64,000 bases of DNA from Lacibacter luteus (lineage in GTDB: Bacteria > Bacteroidota > Bacteroidia > Chitinophagales > Chitinophagaceae), in the NCBI RefSeq assembly GCF_004118265.1, contig NZ_SDHW01000002.1, forward strand, positions 682,001 through 746,000. Reading direction: 5' to 3'. The notes beneath the pieces were generated by a model. That model was not told where the DNA came from. It ran no database searches and saw only the letters and a program-made list of their open reading frames with translations. Position 1 is the first letter of the stretch. Each line of letters starts with the position of its first letter. Position numbers and translations under genes: made by a program. This document shows positions 10,184 to 19,611 of this stretch, in pieces.

Positions 10184-10191
10184 TAAATTTG
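10184..10191 (+). promoter_or_regulatory. -7 promoter box for korB
   Basis: TAAATTTG is an exact TAnnTTTG match ending 15 nt before the ATG at 10207. Its position excludes the in-frame upstream start codons (10189 and 10192), which would lie inside the promoter. Confidence 0.55.
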
Positions 10192-10206
10192 ATGCAACTT
10201 TTTTAT

Positions 10207-11238
10207 ATGAGTGAAGTAACGACAGCCCCTGCCCTAACAGCAAAGGATTTTGCAACCGACCAGGAAGTACGTTGGTGCCCAGGTTGTGGCGATTATTCTA
10301 TTCTTGCACAGGTGCAGAAAGTAATGCCTACATTAGGCATCCCCAAGGAAAATATTGTTATTGTAAGTGGTATTGGCTGCAGCAGCCGTTTTCCGTATTA
10401 CATGAACACATATGGTATGCACTCGATCCATGGCCGTGCAACTGCAATTGCCAGCGGATTAAAAGCAGCAAGACCCGAATTGAGTGTTTGGGTTGTAACC
10501 GGCGATGGCGACAGCTTGAGTATCGGAGGCAACCATACTATTCATTTGCTGCGTCGCAACTTCGATATTAATATTCTGATGTTTAATAACCAGATCTATG
10601 GTTTAACAAAGGGACAATATTCTCCTACATCAGAAGAAAAGAAGGTAACGAAGAGTACGCCTATGGGCAGTATCGATCATCCGTTTAATCCATTGGCATT
10701 GGCCATGGGCGCAGACGCAACGTTTATTGCACGCAGTATGGATCGTGATCCTAAACATTTACAGGAAACACTTATCCGCAGTCAAAAACATAAAGGAGCT
10801 TCGTTTCTTGAGATCTATCAAAACTGTAACATCTTTAACGATGGCGCTTTTGAAGTATTTACTGAAAAGTCGAGCAAAGCAGACGAAACACTGTTCCTTA
10901 CACATGGCGAACCTTTAGTGTTTGGCGCAAATAAAGACAAGGGCATTAAACTCGATGGCTTTAGTCCGGTTATTGTAGATCTTAACGAAGGGCATAGCAA
11001 GGATGATTTGTGGGTGCACAACGAAAAAGATTTTTATAAAGCACAAATATTGGTGCGTATGTTCGATGATCCACGTATTGCAGGTCACTTACCAAGACCA
11101 TTTGGTGTGTTTTATGAAACTGAGCGTGCATGTTACGAAGATGTTCTTCAAATGCAGATCGATGAAGCAATCGGTACAAAAGGAGTTGGCAATCTCGACA
11201 AACTTTTACGTGGAAACGAAGTTTGGGAAATCATCTAA
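10207..11238 (+). CDS. korB: 2-oxoglutarate (2-oxoacid):ferredoxin oxidoreductase subunit beta
   Basis: A 343-aa TPP-binding beta subunit of the KorAB type. It shows RWCPGCGDYSI (Cys24 and Cys27), GIGCSSRFPYYM (third Fe-S cysteine), the TPP/Mg site GDGDSLSIGGNH and NNQIYGLTKGQ. The enzyme decarboxylates 2-oxoglutarate or a related 2-oxoacid to acyl-CoA and reduces ferredoxin. The start at 10207 (MSEVTTAPALT) is chosen over upstream codons because of the promoter position. The alpha subunit (KorA), usually adjacent, is not in this window, so the partner must be encoded elsewhere. Confidence 0.93.
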   Translation: MSEVTTAPALTAKDFATDQEVRWCPGCGDYSILAQVQKVMPTLGIPKENIVIVSGIGCSSRFPYYMNTYGMHSIHGRATAIASGLKAARPELSVWVVTGDGDSLSIGGNHTIHLLRRNFDINILMFNNQIYGLTKGQYSPTSEEKKVTKSTPMGSIDHPFNPLALAMGADATFIARSMDRDPKHLQETLIRSQKHKGASFLEIYQNCNIFNDGAFEVFTEKSSKADETLFLTHGEPLVFGANKDKGIKLDGFSPVIVDLNEGHSKDDLWVHNEKDFYKAQILVRMFDDPRIAGHLPRPFGVFYETERACYEDVLQMQIDEAIGTKGVGNLDKLLRGNEVWEII

Positions 11239-11257
11239 CATTATCAATAAGAGATAC

Positions 11258-11277
11258 AAAGGGGCTGCGGCCCCTTT
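11258..11277 (+). terminator. Rho-independent terminator of korB
   Basis: Stem AAAGGGGC (11258-11265) / GCCCCTTT (11270-11277) with loop TGCG, followed by TTT. Confidence 0.92.
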
Positions 11278-11361
11278 TTTATTGCCTTAAACAATAGTTG
11301 AATTTGTAATAGTTACAAATCGAGGCAAATTCCTAACTTACTTTTCTAAACGATTAGCTAT

Positions 11362-12408
11362 ATGATTCGGAGTATAATAGCCGGTATTGGAAAGTATGTT
11401 CCTTCAACTGTTGTAACCAATAACGACCTCACCAATTTTATGGATACCACCGATGAATGGATACAGGAACGAACAGGTATTAAAGAACGTCGCTACGCAC
11501 ATCGCACAGAAGAAACTACTACAACAATGGGTGTGGAAGCAGCAAAGGTTGCAATTGAACGGGCAGGACTTACACCACAGGATATCGATTTTATCATTTT
11601 TGCTACACTTAGTCCTGATTATTATTTTCCAGGTTGTGGTGTATTGTTGCAACGTGCCATGCAAATGAAACAGGTAGGTGCTTTGGATATTCGTAACCAA
11701 TGCAGCGGTTTTGTTTATGCAGTATCAGTAGCCGATCAGTTTATTAAATCGGGCATGTATAAAAACATATTGGTAGTTGGTGCAGAGAAACATTCTTTTG
11801 GATTAGACTTTAGCACCCGTGGCAGAAATGTAAGCGTAATCTTTGGAGATGGTGCTGGCGCAGTAGTATTACAAGCAACTGAAGATACTAATCGTGGAAT
11901 ATTAAGTACACACTTGCATAGCGATGGAATGGATGCGGAAATACTGGCGATGTTTAACCCGGGTACACATGCCAATCATTGGAAAGCTGACGCTGCAACA
12001 TTTAACAATGCAGAGATGGGCGACATGTTTATGAGCCACACAATGATTGATGAAGCACAAAACTTTCCGAACATGGATGGCCCGGCCGTGTTTAAAACAG
12101 CAGTGGTGAAATTTCCTGAAGTAATATTGGAGGCGCTTACCGCAAACGGGTATCAATCGTCCGATCTGCAACTACTCATTCCTCACCAGGCTAACTTACG
12201 TATTGCACAGTTTGTTCAGCAAAAATTAAAATTGAACGATGAACAGGTTTTTAATAATATTCAGAAGTATGGTAACACTACAGCGGCTTCTGTACCTATT
12301 GCATTATGCGAAGCCTGGGAAGCAGGTAAAATAAAAGAAGGCGACCTTGTTTGTTTAGCAGCTTTTGGCAGTGGCTTTACCTGGGCCAGTGCATTGCTAA
12401 AATGGTAA
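11362..12408 (+). CDS. fabH: 3-oxoacyl-ACP synthase III
   Basis: A 348-aa ketoacyl-ACP synthase III (KASIII) family enzyme that condenses an acyl-CoA with malonyl-ACP to start fatty acid synthesis in the cytoplasm. The catalytic triad is visible: Cys114 in NQCSGFVYA, His in LLIPHQANLRI and Asn in QKYGNTTAASVP. The N-terminal GIGKYVPSTVVTN and DEWIQERTGIKERR are family-typical. It is slightly longer than E. coli FabH (about 317 aa), with an insertion around residues 200-235. It stands alone, away from a fab cluster. A KASIII paralogue making a specialised lipid cannot be excluded. Confidence 0.9.
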   Translation: MIRSIIAGIGKYVPSTVVTNNDLTNFMDTTDEWIQERTGIKERRYAHRTEETTTTMGVEAAKVAIERAGLTPQDIDFIIFATLSPDYYFPGCGVLLQRAMQMKQVGALDIRNQCSGFVYAVSVADQFIKSGMYKNILVVGAEKHSFGLDFSTRGRNVSVIFGDGAGAVVLQATEDTNRGILSTHLHSDGMDAEILAMFNPGTHANHWKADAATFNNAEMGDMFMSHTMIDEAQNFPNMDGPAVFKTAVVKFPEVILEALTANGYQSSDLQLLIPHQANLRIAQFVQQKLKLNDEQVFNNIQKYGNTTAASVPIALCEAWEAGKIKEGDLVCLAAFGSGFTWASALLKW

Positions 12409-12413
12409 GTTTG

Positions 12414-12737
12414 TTAGTTATAAGTTGCCGGACTTTCGGTTGATGAGTTGAGCGAAGTTGAAGTGTTTTTTACTTTGCTGATCAAAAGCAGACCGTTAAT
12501 AGACAAAACAATTGAAAGAAGGATAATGATTGCAAAATGTGTTTTGCGGCGGCCTACCAACACTTCTTTTCTATCGGTATAGTTTGCTGAAGAAAGAAAT
12601 ACAAAGAGGAGCACTTCAACAACAAGAAGAAACTGCTCGTCTGTACCATACTCATACATAAACAATGGTACAACAAGTAGCAATGAAGCACATAATAATA
12701 ATACAGAGAAATAAATGCGTAGGGTTTGATGCTTCAT
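12414..12737 (-). CDS. Small membrane protein of unknown function
   Basis: A 107-aa protein starting MKHQTLRIYFSVLLLCASLLL, with three predicted membrane segments (around residues 7-27, 37-52 and 66-88) and a Ser/Thr-rich C-terminus. No family was recognised. The frame is open for 37 further codons upstream, but that extension is not membrane-like, and 12737 places the hydrophobic segment directly at the N-terminus. It converges on fabH with a 5-bp gap. Confidence 0.6.
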   Translation of the reverse strand: MKHQTLRIYFSVLLLCASLLLVVPLFMYEYGTDEQFLLVVEVLLFVFLSSANYTDRKEVLVGRRKTHFAIIILLSIVLSINGLLLISKVKNTSTSLNSSTESPATYN

Positions 12738-12899
12738 GTTGTTGATTGACACGCAAATGTAGTTTAACATGTTTAAACCAACTAATGAATAAATTATGAA
12801 TTGGAACTTTGCAGGATAAACACAACCGTTAGTTGTTGAAGGAAACATAAACTATGCTATATTTCAGTTGAACATTATCTTCAATTTTATCAAACATTA

Positions 12900-13331
12900 A
12901 TGAAACACGTAATTCTTTTGCTAGCCAGTGCAATTGTTTGTGTATCGGCAATAGCACAGATCAATAGCGACTCTATGCGGCTGCAGTACAATCAAAAAAC
13001 AATCAGGCTAGGTAACCGCATCAGCATGAATGGTATTGTACTGGAAAAAACAACGGTGCAAAATCTGATGCTGATTTCACCCGAAGCAACAGGTTATTAT
13101 AAACAATATCTTAAAAGCCGGGCAGTTGGAAATACGCTTCCGCTTATTGGCACAGCTGCTGTTATTGGGGGAATATTAATAGCACAAAAAAACCGCACAC
13201 CCGGAAGTATTATTATCTTAAGCGGCAATACAATTAATCTTGTTGCCTCATTGTTTCGTCGCAAAGCCTCGGTTCATTTGCAGGATGCTGTATGGACCTA
13301 TAACCGTGATGTACTATATCCGCAGAGGTAA
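12900..13331 (+). CDS. Secreted or membrane protein of unknown function
   Basis: A 143-aa protein with a signal peptide (MKHVILLLASAIVCVSAIAQ). A short polar segment follows, then two hydrophobic stretches around residues 78-95 and 103-117 (TLPLIGTAAVIGGILIA; SIIILSGNTINLVASLF). I do not recognise the family. It precedes the lipid kinase gene by 39 bp on the same strand, but that gene has its own promoter-like box. Confidence 0.65.
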   Translation: MKHVILLLASAIVCVSAIAQINSDSMRLQYNQKTIRLGNRISMNGIVLEKTTVQNLMLISPEATGYYKQYLKSRAVGNTLPLIGTAAVIGGILIAQKNRTPGSIIILSGNTINLVASLFRRKASVHLQDAVWTYNRDVLYPQR

Positions 13332-13356
13332 GCTTTATCATTTCAATTTTCGCCAG

Positions 13357-13364
13357 TAGTTTTG
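13357..13364 (+). promoter_or_regulatory. -7 promoter box directly before the lipid kinase start
   Basis: TAGTTTTG, an exact TAnnTTTG match, ends 6 nt before the ATG at 13371. Transcription would begin at or next to the start codon, implying a leaderless or nearly leaderless mRNA. Confidence 0.5.
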
Positions 13365-13370
13365 CAGCAC

Positions 13371-14261
13371 ATGCAACGACGTTTTATTTTCTTATTCAAT
13401 CCACGCTCAGGTGTACAAACAGGTAAACCATTGCAACAGCTTATTGAAGAGCGTTGTAAAAAGGAGCAGGTTGAATTTTCTATTGAGCATAGCAGAGCCG
13501 ATGCTGATTATTCTTTCCTCATCGAAAAAATAAATACGGCAGCCGTTACCGATGTGGTTATTGCAGGTGGCGATGGAACCATCAGCACCATTCTTGCAGC
13601 TATTCATCATTTACCGGTAAACATTGGTATTATTCCCCGTGGTTCGGGAAACGGATTAGCTTTTGCTGCAGGTATACCGAAAAACATCAACAAAGCATTT
13701 GATGTTATTTTTAAAGGAACTGCACAACGGGTTGATGCATTTACAATAAACGGCAGGTTTTCCTGTATGCTTAGTGGTATTGGTTTTGATGCAAAAGTGG
13801 CACATGAATTCGACAAGCAATCAAAACGTGGATTGCTGAAGTATATACAACTCTCTTTGGAAAACATTGCTTCAATTAAAACCTATCCGTTTACAATTTC
13901 AAGTAAAGAAATAAATCTGCAACTCGATGCATACTTCATCAGCATTGCCAACAGTAACCAGTTTGGCAATCATGTTACCATTGCACCTAAAGCAAGTTTG
14001 CAGGATGGATTAGTAGATGTTGTTGCCGTAGAAAAAGCTAATTTATTTGCAATGATCAGCCGTGTAATATGGCATATACGCTTTGGTACGTTTACAACCG
14101 ATTTTGCTAAACGCAACGGCATCACCTATTTTCAAACAAAAGAACTCACCATTACCAATACTGGAAATGCGCCATTGCATATTGATGGCGATGGAAAAGA
14201 AGCTGCAGGAGTGTTTCATATAAAAGTAATTGCTTCGGCTTATTCTTTATTAATGCCTTGA
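13371..14261 (+). CDS. Diacylglycerol kinase family lipid kinase (YegS/DgkB-like)
   Basis: A 296-aa protein starting MQRRFIFLFNPRSG. The catalytic-domain nucleotide loop is VVIAGGDGTISTI (GGDGT motif), followed by GIIPRGSGNGLAFA. The C-terminal part has the family's HIDGDGKEA near the end. Members phosphorylate diacylglycerol or other lipids at the membrane. An in-frame TTG at 13362 lies inside the promoter box and is not used. The last 22 bp overlap the end of the convergent patatin-like gene. Confidence 0.9.
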   Translation: MQRRFIFLFNPRSGVQTGKPLQQLIEERCKKEQVEFSIEHSRADADYSFLIEKINTAAVTDVVIAGGDGTISTILAAIHHLPVNIGIIPRGSGNGLAFAAGIPKNINKAFDVIFKGTAQRVDAFTINGRFSCMLSGIGFDAKVAHEFDKQSKRGLLKYIQLSLENIASIKTYPFTISSKEINLQLDAYFISIANSNQFGNHVTIAPKASLQDGLVDVVAVEKANLFAMISRVIWHIRFGTFTTDFAKRNGITYFQTKELTITNTGNAPLHIDGDGKEAAGVFHIKVIASAYSLLMP

Positions 14262-16480
14262 GTTGATTGTGCCAGCTGCAGAAGATTCTGAAGAGCAGCA
14301 TTGTTAAAAGCATCACTAACTGCTGCAGAAATATCTTTCTTTTCACGACCTGTTAAATGAAAACTGAGCGCTGCACCTTGTTTTGCCTGTTCGGGCCGGT
14401 ACATAAAATGAAACCGATGCATCGGCACATCGTTTACAGAATAACTCAACATACTTTCCTGCATATAATCCTGCACTTTGTAAAAATTATTTTGCAGGGT
14501 TGTAACTGGTTTGTACAAAATGTCGCCAATGCCGGGTTCTTTTAAATCATCATCCCACTCACCTTTTTTGCGATCGAGTATCTGGATGAACACAACACCC
14601 GAAGTATTTGCTTTGATCCAGTTGCTGAAAACATGCAGAAAACGAAGTGTGATCTCCTGTCCGTAATTATCACGCAATCCGGCATCCATTACATCAACAA
14701 TAGGAAGGGTAGGTAACCACACATTCGGCAACACATAAGGAAAGGTTGCGTTCATGCGCAGGGCTGTAAGCAAACGCAGATTATATGGATTGAGCTCTTT
14801 AAAAAAAGCTGCATAATCGATAGCATCCGGTTCTGCAGCAATATTTTTTGTACTGTCGAATTGCGGACGCATTAAAAAACTGACCGGCTGACTACAGATC
14901 ATCATCTTACGTCCATCCTGCGAAACAGTAGAATTAAAAATGCCCAATGGAATAGTTGCATTCAACTCGTCGTTCCTGTAATCGAGCAAACGATCATTTA
15001 AAATGTCTCCTGTATTATGATTTAACTGTTGTTCAAACGCATAACCACGGTCTTTTACAAAACGATAAGGACCAACAGAAAATTTTTGTGCAGGCGTAAG
15101 CAAGTCTCTCGTAACATAAGCAGAGAAAATTGGGTTCAACAAATCTTTCGAAATATCTGCTGTTATCTGTTCTCTTGAAAAATTAACTGCTTTTCCTTTT
15201 TGCTGACGGCGATACAGCTCACGGTAATAGGTTAGCCCAAGCATACCACCGGAAGCACCGGAAAACAAACCTGTTTTTTTCATCAGCTGCCCGTTCATAA
15301 AACTATCTATACGGCTGAGCATGTTTACAGTAAATGTTGCAGAACGGTTACCTCCACCACTTACATTAATTACATAGAACAATGGCTTTTCTTCGGCTTG
15401 ATTTCGTTTCCAGTTTTCAAGCAAACGAATCATGTTTAAACTGTCGGTGCGTACCTGTTGTGCGGTACATAGTGCATTAAGTGATGAGAGATTGTATGCA
15501 GGACGTTTCTGCCTGTCTCCATAATTTAAACCAAATGCTTTATTGCGGATGTCGATGTATTCGTAACGGAACAACAAATTGAAAGCAAGAACCAGCACAA
15601 TGGAAACAGGAATACTCCATGTATCGAGCCAATGTGCCAATGCAGCAGCAGCGCCAATAAGTACAGCAAAGAAGATAAAGATACTCGCAGCAGCAGGAAC
15701 CTGTAATTGCGGATAATCGAGAAACAAACCATAGATCATTAACAAAAGAAAGGCCAGTACAATGGCCATTACTGCAGCAAAGTGATGCCGTTTAAAAATT
15801 ACATCCAGGAACAAACTGCTGTAATGCGAAACATTTCTTGTTTTCTTAAACGTAAAGAAGCTCGTTAAAAAATATTTTACTGTTATGAGTTGTTCATGAT
15901 TGTGCGGCCTGCCATCGGGTTTATACTGCTGCATAAACTGCTGTGGGTTACGCAGCACCGGGTGCATTGTTTTAAGAATGGCTTTTTCATATCCATAGAA
16001 ATACAGCATTGATAAGAACAGGAAAAGAAACAATCCCGACAAAAAGCCAAACTCAATCCATAATACTTCGCTAAGCGACAGCAGTTCTTTATACCGGTTA
16101 AACCGGATGAGCTGTATTAAAAAGTTGATTAGAAAAATAAGCGGTATGCCTGCATTATTAATACAGTATTTCGAAAATGGCTTTGAAGTGGTAGCTAAAA
16201 ATTTAAAGTAGCTGCTGAAAAGAATAAAGCTGGCAATATTCCAGCTCATTACAAAACCGCCAAAGGCTGTACCAACAAAAAAAGCGCTGAGAAAATTTAC
16301 CTGTCCTAAGTATTCCGGTGAGAGAAAAAGAGAGTTAGCTCCGTACGTGTGCAGAAAACCTCCGCTTACCGCACTGCCAAGTAAAAACCAGAACACCAGC
16401 AATAGCTGATACTTTCTGAAATGCAGAAATATCAATTGTACGGGAAACGAGTACCATATGCCAAGCAGGTATTTCTTCAT
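14240..16480 (-). CDS. Patatin-like phospholipase with N-terminal membrane domain
   Basis: A 746-aa protein. Residues about 10-320 hold several membrane segments (for example LLLVFWFLLGSAVSGGFL near 25-42 and MAIVLAFLLLMIYGLFL near 237). The C-terminal part is a patatin domain: oxyanion loop VSGGGNRSA, nucleophile elbow GASGG and catalytic Asp in VDVMDAGLRDNYG. Patatins are Ser-Asp lipases/acyl hydrolases. The membrane-anchored form suggests action on membrane lipids (inference). Its 3' end overlaps the lipid kinase gene by 22 bp in convergent orientation. It lies 60 bp after ctaA on the same strand. Confidence 0.85.
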   Translation of the reverse strand: MKKYLLGIWYSFPVQLIFLHFRKYQLLLVFWFLLGSAVSGGFLHTYGANSLFLSPEYLGQVNFLSAFFVGTAFGGFVMSWNIASFILFSSYFKFLATTSKPFSKYCINNAGIPLIFLINFLIQLIRFNRYKELLSLSEVLWIEFGFLSGLFLFLFLSMLYFYGYEKAILKTMHPVLRNPQQFMQQYKPDGRPHNHEQLITVKYFLTSFFTFKKTRNVSHYSSLFLDVIFKRHHFAAVMAIVLAFLLLMIYGLFLDYPQLQVPAAASIFIFFAVLIGAAAALAHWLDTWSIPVSIVLVLAFNLLFRYEYIDIRNKAFGLNYGDRQKRPAYNLSSLNALCTAQQVRTDSLNMIRLLENWKRNQAEEKPLFYVINVSGGGNRSATFTVNMLSRIDSFMNGQLMKKTGLFSGASGGMLGLTYYRELYRRQQKGKAVNFSREQITADISKDLLNPIFSAYVTRDLLTPAQKFSVGPYRFVKDRGYAFEQQLNHNTGDILNDRLLDYRNDELNATIPLGIFNSTVSQDGRKMMICSQPVSFLMRPQFDSTKNIAAEPDAIDYAAFFKELNPYNLRLLTALRMNATFPYVLPNVWLPTLPIVDVMDAGLRDNYGQEITLRFLHVFSNWIKANTSGVVFIQILDRKKGEWDDDLKEPGIGDILYKPVTTLQNNFYKVQDYMQESMLSYSVNDVPMHRFHFMYRPEQAKQGAALSFHLTGREKKDISAAVSDAFNNAALQNLLQLAQSTQGINKE

Positions 16481-16540
16481 GAAGCAGAAGTTACGTAAAA
16501 GAAAACATTTACGAACGGAACGCTGCTTGCTATTTATTGA

Positions 16541-17605
16541 TTATGCCTGTTCTTTTCTGCGAACAAGATAGAGTGCCCAAACAAGACTCAGCAATAACAA
16601 CATACCAAACAGCTGGTGCAGTTGTGCCATCCATTCGAACAAACCCCAACGGTTGGGAATAATTTTAGTAGATGTAAGAACAGAAACAATACCCAGCAAT
16701 ACCTGCACAATAACAAGAAACAGGGGAACAAAACGTGTAGCTGTAAACAGGTTACTGCCTTCAACTTTTGCAGCACGGTAATACCAAACAACAATAAGTA
16801 TACTCAGCAAATAAGCAAGTCCACGATGTACAAAGTGAATGGTGATTTTATTTTCAATAAAGTTGAGAAGCAGCGGCGAATCTTTAAACAACGCTGCAGG
16901 AATCCACTCGTTATTAATAAGCGGCCAGGAAGGTGCAACCGTTGCTGCTTTATGCCCTGCCATTAACGCACCAAACAATAGTTGTACCGTAAGCAATACC
17001 AACAGTACAAGTGTAAAATTGTTGATGGAACGATGAACCGTGATTTCGCTTTTCTTTACCCGTAACTGCAAGGCAAACCAAAACGTGTAGCAAAGCAAAC
17101 CCATTGCAAGAATAAAGTGCAGTGCCAAACGTGTTGGCTTTACATAAACCGCATCACCTGTTAAACCACTTGCTACCATTATCCAGCCAACAGCACCTTG
17201 CAAAGCACCTAATAAAAACAGGATGATCAATGGTTTGATCATTTCCTGTTTAAAATAGCGGCGTACTAAAAAGTAAACAAAGCCAACTGCAAACACCATC
17301 CCCATTACTCTTGCCCACAGTCGATGAAACCATTCCCAAAAGAAAATGAATTTAAAATCACTTACAGTAAAATCGGTATTGAGTAATTGATATTGCGGAG
17401 TAGCTTTATACTTTCCAAACTCTTCCATCCATTTTGTTTCGTTCAATGGCGGAAGTGTTCCTGTAACAACATCCCATTCTGTAATGCTTAAACCACTGCC
17501 GGTTAAACGTGTAATGCCGCCCAGCAATATCTGAACGATCAACATAAATACACCGAACATTAACCAGTTGGCAACAGCTTTTTGCTGGCGGGAAGTTTGC
17601 GTCAT
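16541..17605 (-). CDS. ctaA: Heme A synthase (CtaA/COX15)
   Basis: A 354-aa integral membrane protein with eight predicted transmembrane segments in the COX15/CtaA pattern. It has LLGGITRLTGSGLSITEWDVVTG at the first loop and conserved histidines in EWFHRLWARVMG, ALHFILA, FVHRGLAYL and LHQLFG that bind the two haems. It converts haem O to haem A for cytochrome c oxidase. The start at 17605 (MTQTSRQQKAVANWLMFG) matches family N-termini better than an upstream ATG at 17641 that abuts the previous gene. It follows the CoA-disulfide reductase gene by 36 bp and may share its transcript. Confidence 0.93.
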   Translation of the reverse strand: MTQTSRQQKAVANWLMFGVFMLIVQILLGGITRLTGSGLSITEWDVVTGTLPPLNETKWMEEFGKYKATPQYQLLNTDFTVSDFKFIFFWEWFHRLWARVMGMVFAVGFVYFLVRRYFKQEMIKPLIILFLLGALQGAVGWIMVASGLTGDAVYVKPTRLALHFILAMGLLCYTFWFALQLRVKKSEITVHRSINNFTLVLLVLLTVQLLFGALMAGHKAATVAPSWPLINNEWIPAALFKDSPLLLNFIENKITIHFVHRGLAYLLSILIVVWYYRAAKVEGSNLFTATRFVPLFLVIVQVLLGIVSVLTSTKIIPNRWGLFEWMAQLHQLFGMLLLLSLVWALYLVRRKEQA

Positions 17606-17641
17606 AACGCCTGCAAAGGTAGGCGAGGAAAACATTCGCAT

Positions 17642-19327
17642 CTATACTAAAATGGGGTTGGCTTTGTTGAGTAAACACTTTTCGGTTGTGCAGGTTTTCC
17701 ATAAATAATAACCACCGGAAAGGTTGGCAACTGCTTCGTATCCGTTTTGGCGCAGAATACGTTGCGCCAGGTAACCACGCAAGCCTGCTTCGCAATAGAT
17801 ATAAAGCTTTTTATCTTTTGGAATTTCATCCAGTCGCTCTCTCAACTCATCAACCGGAATATTGATAGCATCATCAATGCTACCTGCTTCAAATTCATCT
17901 TTACGGCGAACATCGATAAGCAGATCGCCGGATTGCAGTTGCTCCAGTTCATTCCAGTAAAATACACGTAAACGATCGAGTAGAATATTTTCTGCAACAA
18001 AGCCGGCCATGTTTACAGGATCTTTTGCAGATGAATAGGGAGGTGCATACGCATGTTCAAACTCAATAAGATCATAAACCGTTTTTCCTTGTTTGATGTA
18101 GGAAGCAAAAACATCGAGTCGTTTATCTACACCATCATAACCTGCAATTTGTGCACTTAACAGTTTACCCTCTTTCGGCGTAAATGCAAGTTGAATGGTC
18201 ATTTGTTTTGCACCGGGATAATAACCTGCATGTGATGCATTATGTGTGGTGGAAACAATATGCTCAATTCCGGCAGCTTTTAAATGTTTTGATGCAGTGC
18301 CGGTTGTACCCACCGTCATGTCGAACACTTTTACAATAGCTGTATTAATGGAACCTTTGTACGAGCGAACATTACCAAGGGCCACATTGTCTGCACAAAT
18401 ACGGCCTTGTTTATTCGCTGGTCCCGCCAGGTAAGTGATCATTGATTGATGCGTGATGGGATTTTCAAATTCAATGGCATCACCAACAGCGTAAATATCC
18501 TGATCGGAGGTTTGTAAAAATTCATTTACCTGTATACCTTTTGCCGGGCCGAGTTGTAAACCGACCATTGCTGCCAGCCTTGTATCGGGTCGCACACCAA
18601 TGGAAAGTATCACCACATCAGCAAATAACACTTCGCCATTGTTCAATGCCACTTCAATATGCTCCTGTGTTTTTGTAAAACCGGTAACGGCCGTATTTAA
18701 ACGAAGTTTTACTTTTTTTGAACGGATATGTTGTTGTACAAATGCAGCAACAGGATAATCAACCGGCGCCATTACCTGATTGATCATTTCTATAACGGTT
18801 ACATCCAAACCCAGCGCATGAAAATTTTCTGCCATCTCCAGGCCAATAAAACCTGCACCGATAACAACGGCTTTGCTTACATGCTTTTGCTGCACATAAG
18901 CTTTAATATAATCGGTGTCGTTTACATTACGCAATGTAAAAATGCCTTCGCTGTTTATACCCGGTAATGGCGGACGAACAGGTTCTGCACCGGGAGAAAG
19001 AATCAGTTTGTCATATGTTTCTTCGTATACTTCTTGGGTCGTTTGTTTGTGTGCTGTAATTTTTTTTGCAGAAGGATTGATGGCAATTACTTCGGTTGAG
19101 ATGCGTACATCAATATTAAAACGTTTGTTGAAGGCGGCAGCAGTTTGTACAAATAATTTATTCCGGTCTTTAATAATATCGCCGATATAATAAGGCAAAC
19201 CACAATTGGCATAAGAAATATATTCTCCTTTTTCGAAAATGATGATCTCTGCCTGTTCATCCAGTCTTCTTAATCGTGCTGCTGTACTGGCGCCACCTGC
19301 AACTGCTCCAACAATAATGTACTTCAT
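17642..19327 (-). CDS. CoA-disulfide reductase/NADH oxidase fused to a rhodanese domain
   Basis: A 561-aa FAD-dependent pyridine nucleotide-disulfide oxidoreductase. The start at 19327 (MKYIIVGAVAGGAS) begins exactly at the FAD-binding motif. The active site is SYANCGLPYYIG with Cys42, the single-cysteine signature of CoA-disulfide reductase/persulfide reductase. The NAD site is VVIGAGFIGLEMAE. The C-terminal ~90 residues are a rhodanese domain with YCEAGLRG (Cys about 512). Such fusions (CDR-RHD/NsrH-like) reduce CoA persulfides or polysulfides. An FNR-like operator and -7 box lie upstream. Confidence 0.93.
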   Translation of the reverse strand: MKYIIVGAVAGGASTAARLRRLDEQAEIIIFEKGEYISYANCGLPYYIGDIIKDRNKLFVQTAAAFNKRFNIDVRISTEVIAINPSAKKITAHKQTTQEVYEETYDKLILSPGAEPVRPPLPGINSEGIFTLRNVNDTDYIKAYVQQKHVSKAVVIGAGFIGLEMAENFHALGLDVTVIEMINQVMAPVDYPVAAFVQQHIRSKKVKLRLNTAVTGFTKTQEHIEVALNNGEVLFADVVILSIGVRPDTRLAAMVGLQLGPAKGIQVNEFLQTSDQDIYAVGDAIEFENPITHQSMITYLAGPANKQGRICADNVALGNVRSYKGSINTAIVKVFDMTVGTTGTASKHLKAAGIEHIVSTTHNASHAGYYPGAKQMTIQLAFTPKEGKLLSAQIAGYDGVDKRLDVFASYIKQGKTVYDLIEFEHAYAPPYSSAKDPVNMAGFVAENILLDRLRVFYWNELEQLQSGDLLIDVRRKDEFEAGSIDDAINIPVDELRERLDEIPKDKKLYIYCEAGLRGYLAQRILRQNGYEAVANLSGGYYLWKTCTTEKCLLNKANPILV

Positions 19328-19353
19328 GTTTTTTTGCGATTTTTTTATCACTT

Positions 19354-19396
19354 CAAAAATAGAGGAAGCGGTAGCTGCAGTTGGTGATTCTGATCA
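19354..19396 (-). promoter_or_regulatory. Predicted Crp/Fnr-activated promoter of the CoA-disulfide reductase gene
   Basis: On the minus strand the palindrome TGATCAGAATCA (19396-19385) is followed, after exactly 23 nt, by the -7 box TATTTTTG (19361-19354). The centre-to-start distance is about 41.5 bp, as in class II Crp/Fnr activation. No -33 TTG is visible. The same arrangement recurs upstream of two other genes of the locus. Confidence 0.65.
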
Positions 19397-19557
19397 TACA
19401 AAACACTGTTATTGGAAAGCTTGTGGTATGTACTAAAATTCACACGGGGTAAGGCTTTCAGTATTTTTTGTTTGTGACAAAAAATGAAGATTATTGAAAC
19501 ATTTTTTTAATCCGCAACTTGGATTGTAATAAAACGGAGTAAAACACATAACAACTT

Positions 19558-19579
19558 TTAACCCGTAGAAGCGGGTTAA
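19558..19579 (-). terminator. Hairpin after the DsrE-like gene
   Basis: An 8-bp stem TTAACCCG (19558-19565) / CGGGTTAA (19572-19579) with a 6-nt loop, 33 bp downstream of the DsrE-like stop codon. There is no long T-run, so termination is uncertain. Confidence 0.45.
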
Positions 19580-19611
19580 CAATAAAAGGAATACAAAGTA
19601 TTTATGAAAGA

